This document shows positions 32,538-40,924 of a DNA stretch of 64,000 nt, piece by piece. Each line of letters opens with the position of its first letter. Position 1 is the first letter of the stretch. Under the pieces are notes generated by a model that saw only the letters and a program-made list of their open reading frames with translations, made no database searches and had not been told where the DNA came from. The stretch is taken from NCBI RefSeq assembly GCF_013340285.1, contig NZ_BLVO01000016.1, positions 547,021 through 611,020 on the forward strand. Direction: 5' to 3'. Made by a program: the position numbers and the translations under genes. The DNA is from Desulfovibrio subterraneus (GTDB lineage: Bacteria > Desulfobacterota > Desulfovibrionia > Desulfovibrionales > Desulfovibrionaceae).

Positions 32538-33362
32538 TTATTTGCAGGCTGTCAGGCCGCCGTCCATGGTGATGGTGGTGGCGTTTATGCCCGTGGCGGC
32601 ATCGCTGAGCAGCCAGTGCAGGGTGGCGGCCACTTCCTGCGCTGTCAGGGCGCGCCGGAGGGGGATGTTGTGCAGGGCTTCCGGATGCGCGGCCAGATAC
32701 TGCGCGCCGCGTCCCGCATCCACATAGCCAGCCCTGAGCATGGCAGTGGTTATGCCGCGTGGGGCCAGCTCCACGCCGATGCTGCGATACAGCGCTTCTG
32801 CCGCGCTTTTGGCGGCGGCATAGAAGCCCTGCCCCGCATTGGGCATGCCCGCTGCGGTGGAAGAAAGATAGACAAGACGCCCCGCAACGGCGGGTTTGCT
32901 GCCGCCGTTCGCGGACGTGTGCTTTTCGGGATGGTGGGCGTGGCGTCCAGGCTGTCCACGGAGTGCAGGGCGTGCAGCCAGCATGGCGCGGGTCAGGCTG
33001 TGCAGAATATGATTGCGGGCGCTGATGGCGGCGGCAAAGTAGGCGGCAGCCTCATCCGGCTCCGTGGCGGCAATGAGTCCTTCCAGATGCGGGTGCATGC
33101 AGTCCGCAACGCGGGTCGGCGTTCCTCCTTCCATAATCCGCATCAGGCCGTTTTCGACAGATGCCTGATTTTCGAGTGTAAGCGGAAGGATGCGCAGCCT
33201 GTCATCCTGTTCCTGCGACAGGCCGAGGGTGTTTCGCAGCGCAGGCACGCGGTGCTCCGCGCTGACGGTAATGGTCACGCTCTGCCCTTCATCCAATAGA
33301 AGACGCGCGAGGTGCTGCCCTATGGCGCAGCCGCCGCCCAGAATGCAGGCATGATCAGTCAT
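32538..33362 (-). CDS. Short-chain dehydrogenase/reductase (FabG-like) of the biotin operon
   Basis: A 274-residue SDR. The nucleotide-binding motif is ILGGGCAIGQHLARLL, an unusual GGGxxIG version. The active site has LVYLSSTAAG and GFYAAAKSAAEAL (Tyr-x-x-x-Lys). It ends INATTITMDGGLTA as FabG does. An insert (GQPGRHAHHPEKHTSANG) precedes the catalytic Ser strand. It starts at 33362, overlapping the upstream dehydratase gene by 8 bases. It should reduce the 3-ketoacyl intermediate. Confidence 0.87.
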   Translation of the reverse strand: MTDHACILGGGCAIGQHLARLLLDEGQSVTITVSAEHRVPALRNTLGLSQEQDDRLRILPLTLENQASVENGLMRIMEGGTPTRVADCMHPHLEGLIAATEPDEAAAYFAAAISARNHILHSLTRAMLAARPALRGQPGRHAHHPEKHTSANGGSKPAVAGRLVYLSSTAAGMPNAGQGFYAAAKSAAEALYRSIGVELAPRGITTAMLRAGYVDAGRGAQYLAAHPEALHNIPLRRALTAQEVAATLHWLLSDAATGINATTITMDGGLTACK

Positions 33363-33780
33363 GGGCGTGTGCCTCCTCTCTGTTCTTCCTGACATTGTGC
33401 GCAGGCATGTCGTTCTGCCGTGAACATCGTTCGCTCTGGCGGGCAGGGCTTGCCGCCAGTTCGCCCGTTGCCAGCGGTTTGCCTGCGTTCCCGATTTCAT
33501 CAGTGCGCGTCAGCGTGCAGCCCAGGCCGTATTCGGTCGGCGTTAGGGTGAAGGCATACGTGCCGGGGGTGACAAAGTGCCGGAAGCGGAATGCGCGGAT
33601 GCCGCTGACCTGCCAGCCTCTGCGCGTTGCCTCCTGCCGGAAGGCATGGATGATCAGCGTTCCCGGCACCACGGGGGCATGCGGAAAGTGGTCCGCATAG
33701 ATGGGATCATATGCGGGAAAGGTGAATCTTCCGTGCCATGCAGGCTGGTCGGGGCTGTAGGGGTTGGGGGCGCGCATCAT
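33355..33780 (-). CDS. Second hotdog-fold dehydratase-like protein of the biotin operon
   Basis: A 141-residue protein with a FabZ-type core: FTFPAYDPIYADHFPHAPVVPGTLIIHAFRQEA, where H-F-P..P-V-V-P-G matches the FabZ active-site loop, then FRFRHFVTPGTYAFTLT. It lies 30 bases after bioA and overlaps the SDR gene. With the other hotdog gene (29897-30493) the operon has two candidate dehydratases, perhaps for different chain lengths. Two adjacent Met codons are possible starts; no strong ribosome site. Confidence 0.78.
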   Translation of the reverse strand: MMRAPNPYSPDQPAWHGRFTFPAYDPIYADHFPHAPVVPGTLIIHAFRQEATRRGWQVSGIRAFRFRHFVTPGTYAFTLTPTEYGLGCTLTRTDEIGNAGKPLATGELAASPARQSERCSRQNDMPAHNVRKNREEAHAHD

Positions 33781-33811
33781 GTTCGTGGTTTGGCAATGTG
33801 GTTCTACAAAA

Positions 33812-35185
33812 TTACCCCGTTACTTCGGCAATGGCCTTGCCCACTGCCGTGCAGAGCAAGCCGATCTCCTCATGCGTGACGGATAAAGGCGGCATGAGCA
33901 CGATTACATCGCCGAGATTGCGGACGATCACGCCGTGCTCCCGCGCCAGCATGCACACGCGGTGCCCTGCCCGCTCGGCCACATCGTATGCGGCCTTGGT
34001 GCTGCGGTCCGCCACAAGCTCAATGCCGGTCATTATACCGCGCTGGCGGATATCGCCCACATGTGGCAGGGCGGCGAGGGGCTTGAGGCCGTCCGCAAGA
34101 TGCGTGGCAATGTCGCGTACATGCTCCAGCAGGCAGTCGGATGCGAACAGGTCGAGGCTGCGGATGGCCACGGCACAGGCCAGCGGGTTGCCCGTGAAGG
34201 TGTGCCCGTGGAAGAAGGTGCGAAAATCCTCGTGCCTGCCGAGAAAGCCTTCATACAGGCGCTCGGTGGTCAGGGTGGCGGCAAGGGGCAGATAGCCTGC
34301 GCTTATGCCCTTGGCGAGACAGAGCAGATCGGGCGAAACCTCTTCCTGCTCGCAGGCGAACATGGTGCCGGTTTTGCCGAAACCCACGGCAACTTCGTCT
34401 GCAATGAGCAGCACCCCATGGCGGTCGCACAGCTCGCGCACGTGGCGCAGATAGCCGTGCGGATGCGTGATCTGCCCTGCGGCCCCCTGCACCAGTGGTT
34501 CAATGACAAAGGCGGCCAGCTCATGGCCGTGGCGTTCCATCACGTCTGCCACATGGCCAAAGCACTGCTTATCGCATTGATGATCGCACTGTGTTGGCTC
34601 CTGCCCGAAGGGGCAGCGGTAGCAGTAGGGCGATTCCACTTTCACGCTGTCAAAGAGCATGGCGCGGTAGGTGGCGTGGAAGAGGTCCATGCCGCCCACG
34701 GAAACGCTGCCGATGGTGTCGCCGTGATAGGCGTTGTGCATGGAGGCGAACTTGCTGCGCTCGGGAGCGCCGTTTTGCAGGCAGAACTGAAAGGCCAGTT
34801 TGAGCGCGATTTCCACGGCCGTGGAGCCGGAATCGGAATAGAACACGCGGGTCAGCCCTTGGGGGGCGATGTCGGTAAGTCGCGCCGCCAGTTCGATGGA
34901 TGGCACGCTGCCCAGCCCCAGCAGGGTGGAATGGGCGATCTTGCCGAGCTGTTCCGTGAGTGCGGCGTCCAGTTCGGGCCTGCGGTGCCCGTGCACGTTG
35001 GTCCAGAGCGAGGAAACACCGTCCAGATACCGGTTGCCGTCTGTGTCGATAAGCCAGTTGCCTTCGCCGCGTTCTATGACGAGCGGGTCGGTCTGCACCC
35101 AGTCGGCCTGCTGGGTGAAGGGGTGCCAGAGGTGGCGCTTGTCCTGCTCGCGGAGCGTGGCTGTGCGTGCCTGCGTGGGCATCAT
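33812..35185 (-). CDS. bioA: Adenosylmethionine-8-amino-7-oxononanoate aminotransferase
   Basis: A 457-residue class-III aminotransferase: HLWHPFTQQADW (BioA-specific N-terminus), YSDSGSTAVEIALKLA, NAYHGDTIGSVSVGG, LIADEVAVGFGKTGTMFACE and the PLP Lys in LCLAKGISAGYLPLAAT. A Cys-rich segment (CYRCPFGQEPTQCDHQCDKQC), typical of the Desulfovibrio/Clostridium version of BioA, could bind metal. ATG overlaps the bioB stop by 4 bases. It converts KAPA to DAPA. Confidence 0.95.
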   Translation of the reverse strand: MMPTQARTATLREQDKRHLWHPFTQQADWVQTDPLVIERGEGNWLIDTDGNRYLDGVSSLWTNVHGHRRPELDAALTEQLGKIAHSTLLGLGSVPSIELAARLTDIAPQGLTRVFYSDSGSTAVEIALKLAFQFCLQNGAPERSKFASMHNAYHGDTIGSVSVGGMDLFHATYRAMLFDSVKVESPYCYRCPFGQEPTQCDHQCDKQCFGHVADVMERHGHELAAFVIEPLVQGAAGQITHPHGYLRHVRELCDRHGVLLIADEVAVGFGKTGTMFACEQEEVSPDLLCLAKGISAGYLPLAATLTTERLYEGFLGRHEDFRTFFHGHTFTGNPLACAVAIRSLDLFASDCLLEHVRDIATHLADGLKPLAALPHVGDIRQRGIMTGIELVADRSTKAAYDVAERAGHRVCMLAREHGVIVRNLGDVIVLMPPLSVTHEEIGLLCTAVGKAIAEVTG

Positions 35186-36234
35186 GCGTCTCCCTGCGCT
35201 GCGGCGGATGAGGGAACAAGGCCGAGATCGCGCAGCATGGTCATGTCGTCGTCCGTGTTGCGGCCCGTGGTGGTGAGGTAGTTGCCGATCATCATGCCGT
35301 TGGCACCGGCCATGAATATCCATGACTGGTATTGCCCCAGCGTGCGCTCACGTCCGCCTGCCACGAGAATGTCTTTGCGCGGCATGATAAGGCGAAAGAG
35401 CGCCAGCGCGCGCAAGGCTTCCATTGGGAGCAGGGGGCGCAGGGACGCGCGGTCCGCAAGGCGGGTGCCTGCGATGGGGTTGAGAAAGTTCACGGGAACG
35501 GAATGTACATCCAGCGCGCGCAGGGTCATGGCAAGCTCAACGCGCTGAGCAGGGCTTTCGCCAAGGCCGAGAATGCCGCCGGAACAGACGCGGAATCCGG
35601 CATCCAGCGCGTGCCTGACCGTGGCAATGTCGTCCGCATAGGCATGCGTGGTGCAGATCTGCGGGAAGTAGCTCTCGGCTGTTTCCAGATTGTGATGGTA
35701 GCTGGAAAAGCCCGCCTGCCGCAGGCGCGTGGCGCGCTCAGGCGTCAGCTGGCCCAGCGAGGCGCAGAGCTTGAGGCCGGTGCGGGCGGCGATCTGCTGC
35801 GCTGCTTCGCACAGGCGGTCCAGCTCCCGTTCATTCACGGTATTGCCGCTGGTGACAATGCCGTAGCGGTCTGCCCCGGCATCGGCCAGTTCCCGTGCAC
35901 GATTGACGAGCGCGCCAGTTTCCAGCAGGGGATACACGGCCACGCCGGTGTCGTGATAACGCGACTGCGCGCAGAAGGCACAGTCTTCGGAACAGCGTCC
36001 GGACTTGCCGTTTACGATGCCGCATGTAAAAGTGTCTTCCGCCTTGAAGGCCGTGGTTACGCGGCGGGCGGCGGCAAGCATGTCCATGGTGGCGGTTGCT
36101 GGCAGCGCACAGAGCGCCAGTGCCTGTTCTTCTGATATCCCGTTGCCGCTGAGCGCCTGTTGCGCACAGACTTCAATAAGGGCGGCGGCTTCGGAGGTGG
36201 TTCCGGATGCCGCGCGGGTGGTTGTATGCGTCAT
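35182..36234 (-). CDS. bioB: Biotin synthase
   Basis: A 350-residue radical-SAM enzyme: GKSGRCSEDCAFCAQS holds the CxxxCxxC cluster, followed by YGIVTSGNTV, YHHNLETAESYFPQICTTHAYADD and GGILGLGES, all BioB signatures. It inserts sulfur into dethiobiotin. It is the first gene of the operon, directly behind the BirA operator. Confidence 0.97.
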   Translation of the reverse strand: MTHTTTRAASGTTSEAAALIEVCAQQALSGNGISEEQALALCALPATATMDMLAAARRVTTAFKAEDTFTCGIVNGKSGRCSEDCAFCAQSRYHDTGVAVYPLLETGALVNRARELADAGADRYGIVTSGNTVNERELDRLCEAAQQIAARTGLKLCASLGQLTPERATRLRQAGFSSYHHNLETAESYFPQICTTHAYADDIATVRHALDAGFRVCSGGILGLGESPAQRVELAMTLRALDVHSVPVNFLNPIAGTRLADRASLRPLLPMEALRALALFRLIMPRKDILVAGGRERTLGQYQSWIFMAGANGMMIGNYLTTTGRNTDDDMTMLRDLGLVPSSAAAQGDA

Positions 36235-36289
36235 GATCTGGTTGGTTCCTCGTTGTGGAATGCGATAGGGCTAGCCAAGGGATGACGTA

Positions 36290-36321
36290 TTGTCAACCAA
36301 ACTTCTCTTTATGGTTTACAA
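36290..36321. promoter_or_regulatory. BirA operator
   Basis: TTGTCAACC, 14 bases, GGTTTACAA: a near-perfect match to the bipartite BirA box. It lies between bioB and birA, so holo-BirA should repress the biotin operon and probably its own gene. Confidence 0.92.
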
Positions 36322-36346
36322 TCGAAGTTGCAATTGGTGTTCAAGC

Positions 36347-37411
36347 ATGCCGAATAACGGGCAGAACAGCTCACACGATATTCGCGGCATTCTCCGCGAG
36401 GTGCTGCGCGATGCAGGCGGTGACTGGGTTTCCGGTGAGGAACTGAGCCGCAGGCTGGGCGTTTCGCGTGCCGCTGTTTCCAAGCACATGCGCGTGCTGC
36501 GTGAAGAGGGCCACGGCATTGAATCCGTCACCCGCAAAGGCTACCGCCTTATCTGCGAGGCGGATTCGCTGCAGCCGGAGGTGGTGCGCGCGGGTCTGCG
36601 GACGCAGTCGTTCGGGCGCGGGGAATTTCTGCATCTGCCCACTACGGCTTCCACGAACATGGAGGCCATGGCTCTTGCCCTGCGCGGTGCGCCGGAAGGC
36701 ACGGTGGTGGTGGCGGACGAGCAGACGCAGGGGCGCGGCAGAAAGGGGCGCGAGTGGCGCTCGCCCGCCGGTTACGGCCTGTATGTTTCGCTGGTGCTGC
36801 GGCCGGAGCTCACACCTGAGGCTGCCCCCGTTGTCACGCTGCTGACCAATGTGGTCATTGCCGAAACGCTGGCCGAACTGACCGGCATAACGCCCGTATG
36901 CAAGTGGCCCAACGATGTGCTTCTGCATGGCCGCAAGGTGGCGGGCAATCTGACCGAAGTCTTCATGGTTGCGGACAGCGTGGCACATATTGTGACCGGC
37001 GCGGGCATTAACGTGCACCCCCTGCCGGAAACCGCGCGCAGCGGCCTGCGCACCCCGCCCATATCCATAGCGGAAGCGGTGCGTGTGACAGGTGAAGGCG
37101 AAAAGCCGTTACCCGAGTCCGGTGGCGAAGAAGCGCCAGCCACCTGTGCCATATCCCGTCTATCCTTGCTCCGGGCCTTTCTTGCGCAGTATGAGCACTG
37201 GTACCGTCGCATGCAGGCAGAGGGCATTGCGCCCGTCATTGCCCGCTGGAAGGAGCTGACTGACGTGGTTGGCAGAACTCTGCGGGTGGAAGCGCGGCTT
37301 GGGGTGGTGGAAGGCGTTGTAACCGATGTGACCGCCGACGGCATGCTCGTGCTGCGCACTGCCGACGGGCGCGAAGAACAGCTTTTTTCCGGCGATATCG
37401 TAGACGGGTAA
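36347..37411 (+). CDS. birA: Biotin-protein ligase / biotin operon repressor
   Basis: 354 residues from the ATG at 36347; upstream starts would overlap the operator. The N-terminal winged helix (SGEELSRRLGVSRAAVSKHMRVLREEGHGIESVTRKGYRL) makes it the regulating type. The ligase domain has TQGRGRKGREW (biotin/AMP loop), CKWPNDVLLHGRKVAGNLTEV and TGAGINVHP. The C-terminal SH3-like domain follows. A polar insert (GEGEKPLPESGGEEAPAT) is again seen. It couples biotin demand to expression of the divergent operon. Confidence 0.96.
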   Translation: MPNNGQNSSHDIRGILREVLRDAGGDWVSGEELSRRLGVSRAAVSKHMRVLREEGHGIESVTRKGYRLICEADSLQPEVVRAGLRTQSFGRGEFLHLPTTASTNMEAMALALRGAPEGTVVVADEQTQGRGRKGREWRSPAGYGLYVSLVLRPELTPEAAPVVTLLTNVVIAETLAELTGITPVCKWPNDVLLHGRKVAGNLTEVFMVADSVAHIVTGAGINVHPLPETARSGLRTPPISIAEAVRVTGEGEKPLPESGGEEAPATCAISRLSLLRAFLAQYEHWYRRMQAEGIAPVIARWKELTDVVGRTLRVEARLGVVEGVVTDVTADGMLVLRTADGREEQLFSGDIVDG

Positions 37412-37460
37412 TTCGAAGAATATTTTGCCTGATCGGTTAGCCGTCCGAAGAACAAAAAAC

Positions 37461-37489
37461 AGGCCGGAAACACCCAGCTTCCAGCCTCC
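37461..37489 (-). terminator. Hairpin after birA (left copy)
   Basis: Reading minus, GGCTGGAAGC, TGGGTG, TTTCCGGCC then TGTTTTTTG: an imperfect stem with a good T-run on minus. It is the degenerate partner of the hairpin at 37652-37684. Confidence 0.7.
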
Positions 37490-37495
37490 AAGTTC

Positions 37496-37643
37496 ATGAC
37501 AAACTGTCGTTCTCAGTAAAACTACATTCCCGTTAAGCCGGAATTGCAGTCCTAAAACGGATTGTCATCGCTTATACGAGGTGCAGGAACGTTAGGTTCC
37601 TGCCCGGCGGAGCCACCTCCCCTCCAAAAAAACTGACTTTGTC
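37496..37643 (-). repeat. Terminator-nested dispersed repeat, copy D
   Basis: Same family as 18424-18568, opposite orientation. Ends TTTGTCAT (at 37496) and GACAAAGTC. It has a ~10-base local change (ACCTCCCCTCC) where other copies have the T-run. It lies between converging birA and nhaA. Confidence 0.86.
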
Positions 37644-37651
37644 GGCAGTAC

Positions 37652-37684
37652 AAAGGCCGGAAGCGCTCTGCTTCCGGCCTTTTT
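37652..37684 (+). terminator. Hairpin before nhaA end (right copy), bidirectional
   Basis: AAAGGCCGGAAGC-GCTCT-GCTTCCGGCCTTTTTG: a 13-bp stem with T-runs on plus and, more weakly, on minus. It can serve both converging genes. Confidence 0.85.
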
Positions 37685-37709
37685 GTTATTGTATGGGGTG
37701 CTTTGCGAG

Positions 37710-39053
37710 CTAATCTCTGCCGTTGGCAGGGGTGAAGAACCGCAGGGCCACATAGCCCCAGATGCCTGCCACCGTGGAGGCGAACAGAATGGCGATCTTG
37801 GAGAGTTCCACCAGCTGCTGCTGGTCGGGGTATGCAAGGGTGGCAATGAATATGGACATGGTGAAGCCCACACCCGCGAGACAGCTTGCGCCGTAAATGT
37901 GCGCCAGCGTTGTTCTGTCGGGGTAGTTGGCTATGCCCAGCTTGTGCAGCAGCAGGCAGGCACCGGTAACACCTATCTGCTTACCCACGACCAGACCGAG
38001 GAACACGCCGATGGAAACGGGGGTGAACAGGTTCTGCATCAGTTCAGGCTGGAAGGTAACCCCGGCGTTGGCAAGGGCGAAGACGGGCATGATGAAGAAG
38101 GCCACCCACGGGTGCAGGGCATGTTCAATGTTCTGCAAGGGGGTGGTTGCCTGCCCGTAGGCATGCGAGATGGAATGCATGGCCATCTGCTGTTCCTGAC
38201 AGGTGAGCACGGTCTTGTCGGGGCGCACGGCGTTTTCGAAAAGGCTCACTGCATGGCGCAGTTCCTTGACGAACAGAGCGCCGTCCACGCGGGTGCTGGC
38301 AGGAATGGTCATGGCGGCGAGCACGCCTGCGATGGTGGCGTGAATGCCGGACTTGAGGAAGGCAAACCACACGATCACGCCCAGAATCAGGTAGGGAATG
38401 GTGTGGCGGAAGCCCCAGCGCACGTTCATGATCGCCATGACGGCGAGACCGGCAATGCCGATGCCCAGCGCCACGAGGTTGAGGGACGAGGTGTAGAAGA
38501 TGGCGATAACGAGAATCGCGCCCATGTCGTCCACAATGGCAAGTGCGGTGAGGAATATCTTCAGACCGACGGGTACTCTGCGGCCCAGCAGGGAAAGGAT
38601 GCCGAGTGCAAAGGCGATGTCCGTGGCCATGGGAATGCCCCAGCCCGAAATGGAAGGCATGCCCATGTTGAAGGCGGTAAAGATGAGTGCCGGTACGACC
38701 ATGCCGCCTACGGCAGCGGCAATGGGAATAAGGGCCTGGCGGGGGGTGGAAAGGTCGCCCACCAGAATTTCGCGTTTGATTTCGAGGCCAACCACGAAGA
38801 AGAAGATTGCCATGAGTCCGTCGTTGATCCAAAGCAGGGCGGGTTTGGAGAGCATCCATTCGCCGGCACCGATGGTGAGCTTTGTCTGCCAGACAGCGTG
38901 ATAGGTTGCGGCCCAGGGGGAGTTGGCCCAAAGCATGGCAATGACGGTACAGAGCATAAGGGCAATGCCGCCTGCAGCTTCCATTCTGAAGAACGCGTTG
39001 AACGAGTCCAGCAGGTAGTGGATGGGCAGCTTGTTGTCCGTTTTCGTGCTCAT
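37710..39053 (-). CDS. nhaA: Na+/H+ antiporter NhaA
   Basis: The 447-residue protein matches NhaA length plus a short tail. The two transport Asp residues are in LTALAIVDDMGAILVIA. It also shows FFFVVGLEIKREILVGDLS, GWGIPMATDIAFALGILSLLG and AGVGFTMSIFIATLA. About twelve membrane helices. It exports Na+ for protons at high pH or salinity, which fits a marine or brackish anaerobe. AGGAG lies before the ATG. Confidence 0.97.
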   Translation of the reverse strand: MSTKTDNKLPIHYLLDSFNAFFRMEAAGGIALMLCTVIAMLWANSPWAATYHAVWQTKLTIGAGEWMLSKPALLWINDGLMAIFFFVVGLEIKREILVGDLSTPRQALIPIAAAVGGMVVPALIFTAFNMGMPSISGWGIPMATDIAFALGILSLLGRRVPVGLKIFLTALAIVDDMGAILVIAIFYTSSLNLVALGIGIAGLAVMAIMNVRWGFRHTIPYLILGVIVWFAFLKSGIHATIAGVLAAMTIPASTRVDGALFVKELRHAVSLFENAVRPDKTVLTCQEQQMAMHSISHAYGQATTPLQNIEHALHPWVAFFIMPVFALANAGVTFQPELMQNLFTPVSIGVFLGLVVGKQIGVTGACLLLHKLGIANYPDRTTLAHIYGASCLAGVGFTMSIFIATLAYPDQQQLVELSKIAILFASTVAGIWGYVALRFFTPANGRD

Positions 39054-39306
39054 TCCTATTGTCTCCTAGGGTCATGAGAGGGTCGTTAGTACATGCAACT
39101 GTCCGGCACTGCGGAGGTATCCGCATCAGGGGGGCTGGAAAATTGCTCCGGCAGGGGACCGGTGGTCATGGGTTCAAAGACAACCATACCACAAATACAA
39201 CGACCGGCCAAAGAAAATCGGAGAACGCCAGCCTTATTAAATAGGATAGGAAGGGGTGGTGTGTGCAAATTTTTTACACCCTGTCTCAAAGGGCCGCTTC
39301 GGGCAT
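39054..39306. other. Intergenic region upstream of nhaA
   Basis: No gene supported. It should contain the nhaA promoter. Small plus-strand frames lack ribosome sites. Confidence 0.3.
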
Positions 39307-39338
39307 GAAAAAAGGCTCCGGGATAGTCCGGAGCCTTC
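39307..39338 (-). terminator. Intrinsic terminator of the glycan cluster
   Basis: Reading minus, AAGGCTCCGG-ACTATC-CCGGAGCCTT then TTTT. It follows the last glycan gene and ends the long minus-strand cluster. Confidence 0.88.
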
Positions 39339-39392
39339 TAAAATTATACTTATAATAAAGAGTGTTATTGCTTCTTCACGATTCCAGCCGTA

Positions 39393-40025
39393 TCAGCGGA
39401 TGCGGGCAGGCACACCCGTTGCCGTGACTCCGGCGGGAATGTCGCGGACCACAGCGGCACCGGCACCGACGACACATCGTTCGCCGATGCGGATACCCTG
39501 AATGATCGATGCACCTGTGCCGAGAAGGCAACCGTCTCCCACTGTTACCGTGCCGGAAAGCGTTGTGCCCGGTGCAAGGTGGCAGTGCGCGCCGATGACG
39601 CAGTCGTGATCCACCGACGATCGGGTGTTGATGATGGTGTTTGCACCGATGCGTGCGCCCGTGATGACCATGGCCCCTGCCATGACCTGCACACCTTCTT
39701 CAAGCAGCACGTCCGCCGCCACGAAAGCCGTGGGATGCACCAGCGTGGCAAACCGGTAACCGAGGGATTTGAAGTGCTCAAAGACCCTGCGGCGGGGTGT
39801 CATGTCCTTCACTCCGCCCACGCTGTTCACCAGCATGGTGGTCTGGGCGGGAAAACCGGAAGCCAGACCGGTTTCGGCAATGATGGGCACACCGCCGACC
39901 GTCTGCCCCACCCTGTCGGGATTATTGTCCGAGCAGGCGGCAACAGGCAGCCCCAGACAGCGCAGGGTGTCCAGCAATACGCGGGCGTGTCCGCCGGAAC
40001 CGATGATGAGGTACTGCGTGTTCAT
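39393..40025 (-). CDS. NeuD/PglD-family sugar N- or O-acetyltransferase
   Basis: The 210-residue protein has an N-terminal Rossmann-like PglD domain (YLIIGSGGHARVLLDTL) and a left-handed beta-helix with hexapeptide repeats (VMAGAMVITGARIGANTIINTR, then CLLGTGASIIQGIRIGE). His in DHDCVIGAHCHL matches the catalytic base region. PglD/LegH enzymes acetylate the 4-amino group of a UDP-sugar. No other acetyltransferase is seen among the legionaminic-acid genes, so this may be the missing LegH step despite being 11 kb away. The alternative is O-acetylation of the finished sugar. Confidence 0.82.
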   Translation of the reverse strand: MNTQYLIIGSGGHARVLLDTLRCLGLPVAACSDNNPDRVGQTVGGVPIIAETGLASGFPAQTTMLVNSVGGVKDMTPRRRVFEHFKSLGYRFATLVHPTAFVAADVLLEEGVQVMAGAMVITGARIGANTIINTRSSVDHDCVIGAHCHLAPGTTLSGTVTVGDGCLLGTGASIIQGIRIGERCVVGAGAAVVRDIPAGVTATGVPARIR

Positions 40026-40044
40026 GCGAATGGATGACTCCGGC

Positions 40045-40908
40045 CTATCTGTCCAGCTGGCCCATGTACCGTTGCAGGCTCTCACGCCAGTGCGGCATGG
40101 GGGTAAAACCACCGTATTCCAGTGTGTAGCTGACAAGCCACTCGCAGTCCGGCACGTTGGCAGCGCGGGGAAAACCGGAAGAATCCGTGCGTTCCACGGT
40201 TGTCTGCAACCCTGCAAATTCGCAGATGGCGGCGACATAATCTGCCCGTGAGCACGGCTCGTCGGCCGTGTTGGCGCAGTGGAACAGCCCGTATATCTGC
40301 TCATTGAGCAGTGCGAGCATGGTGCGGGCAACATCGTCGGCATTGGTGGGGCAGCCGAACTTGTCTGCGGCGGATGCCAGCACGGCAGCGCTTTGCGCTT
40401 CGGCAAGGCGGGCTGTTACAAAGTCTTTTCTGCCGTCGAGACCTCCGCCGTAAAGCCAGCCGAGACGCAGAATGATGTGCTTTTCGCACAGCTCTCGTGC
40501 GTAGTTCTCACCGGCATGTTTCGAAGCGGCGTAACGGGTTTTGTTCACCACCGGAGCGAATTCGTCATAGGGGCGAACCTCGTCACCGAACAGGCCGCTG
40601 GTGGATATCTGCACCAGTTGCGTGCCCAGCCGGTCGCAGGCGCGGGCAAGGTTGCGCACGCCCCATGCGTTGACGCGAAAAGCTTCCTTGGGGTCTGCCT
40701 CGCAGGCTTCCACAAGCAGTGCCGCCGTGTTTATGACGGCAGTGGGGCGAATGGCGCGGACGCACTCGAATACTTCCTGCTCGTTGGTGATGTCCATCTC
40801 GCTGTGGCCGACGGGGTGCACGCCCCATCCGGCTTCGGCAAAATTGATGGCCAGCCTGCCCGCAAGCATGCCGTTGCCGCCTGTGATGAGCAGCGATTTT
40901 TCCTGCAT
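40045..40908 (-). CDS. RmlD-like NAD(P)-dependent sugar reductase
   Basis: A 287-residue extended SDR: LLITGGNGMLAGRLA (nucleotide motif), VINTAALLVEACEADPKEAFRVNAWGVRNLA and RYAASKHAGENYA (Tyr-x-x-x-Lys). It matches the dTDP-4-dehydrorhamnose reductase family. Following rfbF, rfbG and a cupin epimerase, it probably reduces the 4-keto group of a CDP-6-deoxy sugar. Confidence 0.85.
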   Translation of the reverse strand: MQEKSLLITGGNGMLAGRLAINFAEAGWGVHPVGHSEMDITNEQEVFECVRAIRPTAVINTAALLVEACEADPKEAFRVNAWGVRNLARACDRLGTQLVQISTSGLFGDEVRPYDEFAPVVNKTRYAASKHAGENYARELCEKHIILRLGWLYGGGLDGRKDFVTARLAEAQSAAVLASAADKFGCPTNADDVARTMLALLNEQIYGLFHCANTADEPCSRADYVAAICEFAGLQTTVERTDSSGFPRAANVPDCEWLVSYTLEYGGFTPMPHWRESLQRYMGQLDR

Positions 40909-40924
40909 GGTGGCTCCTTCTGTC

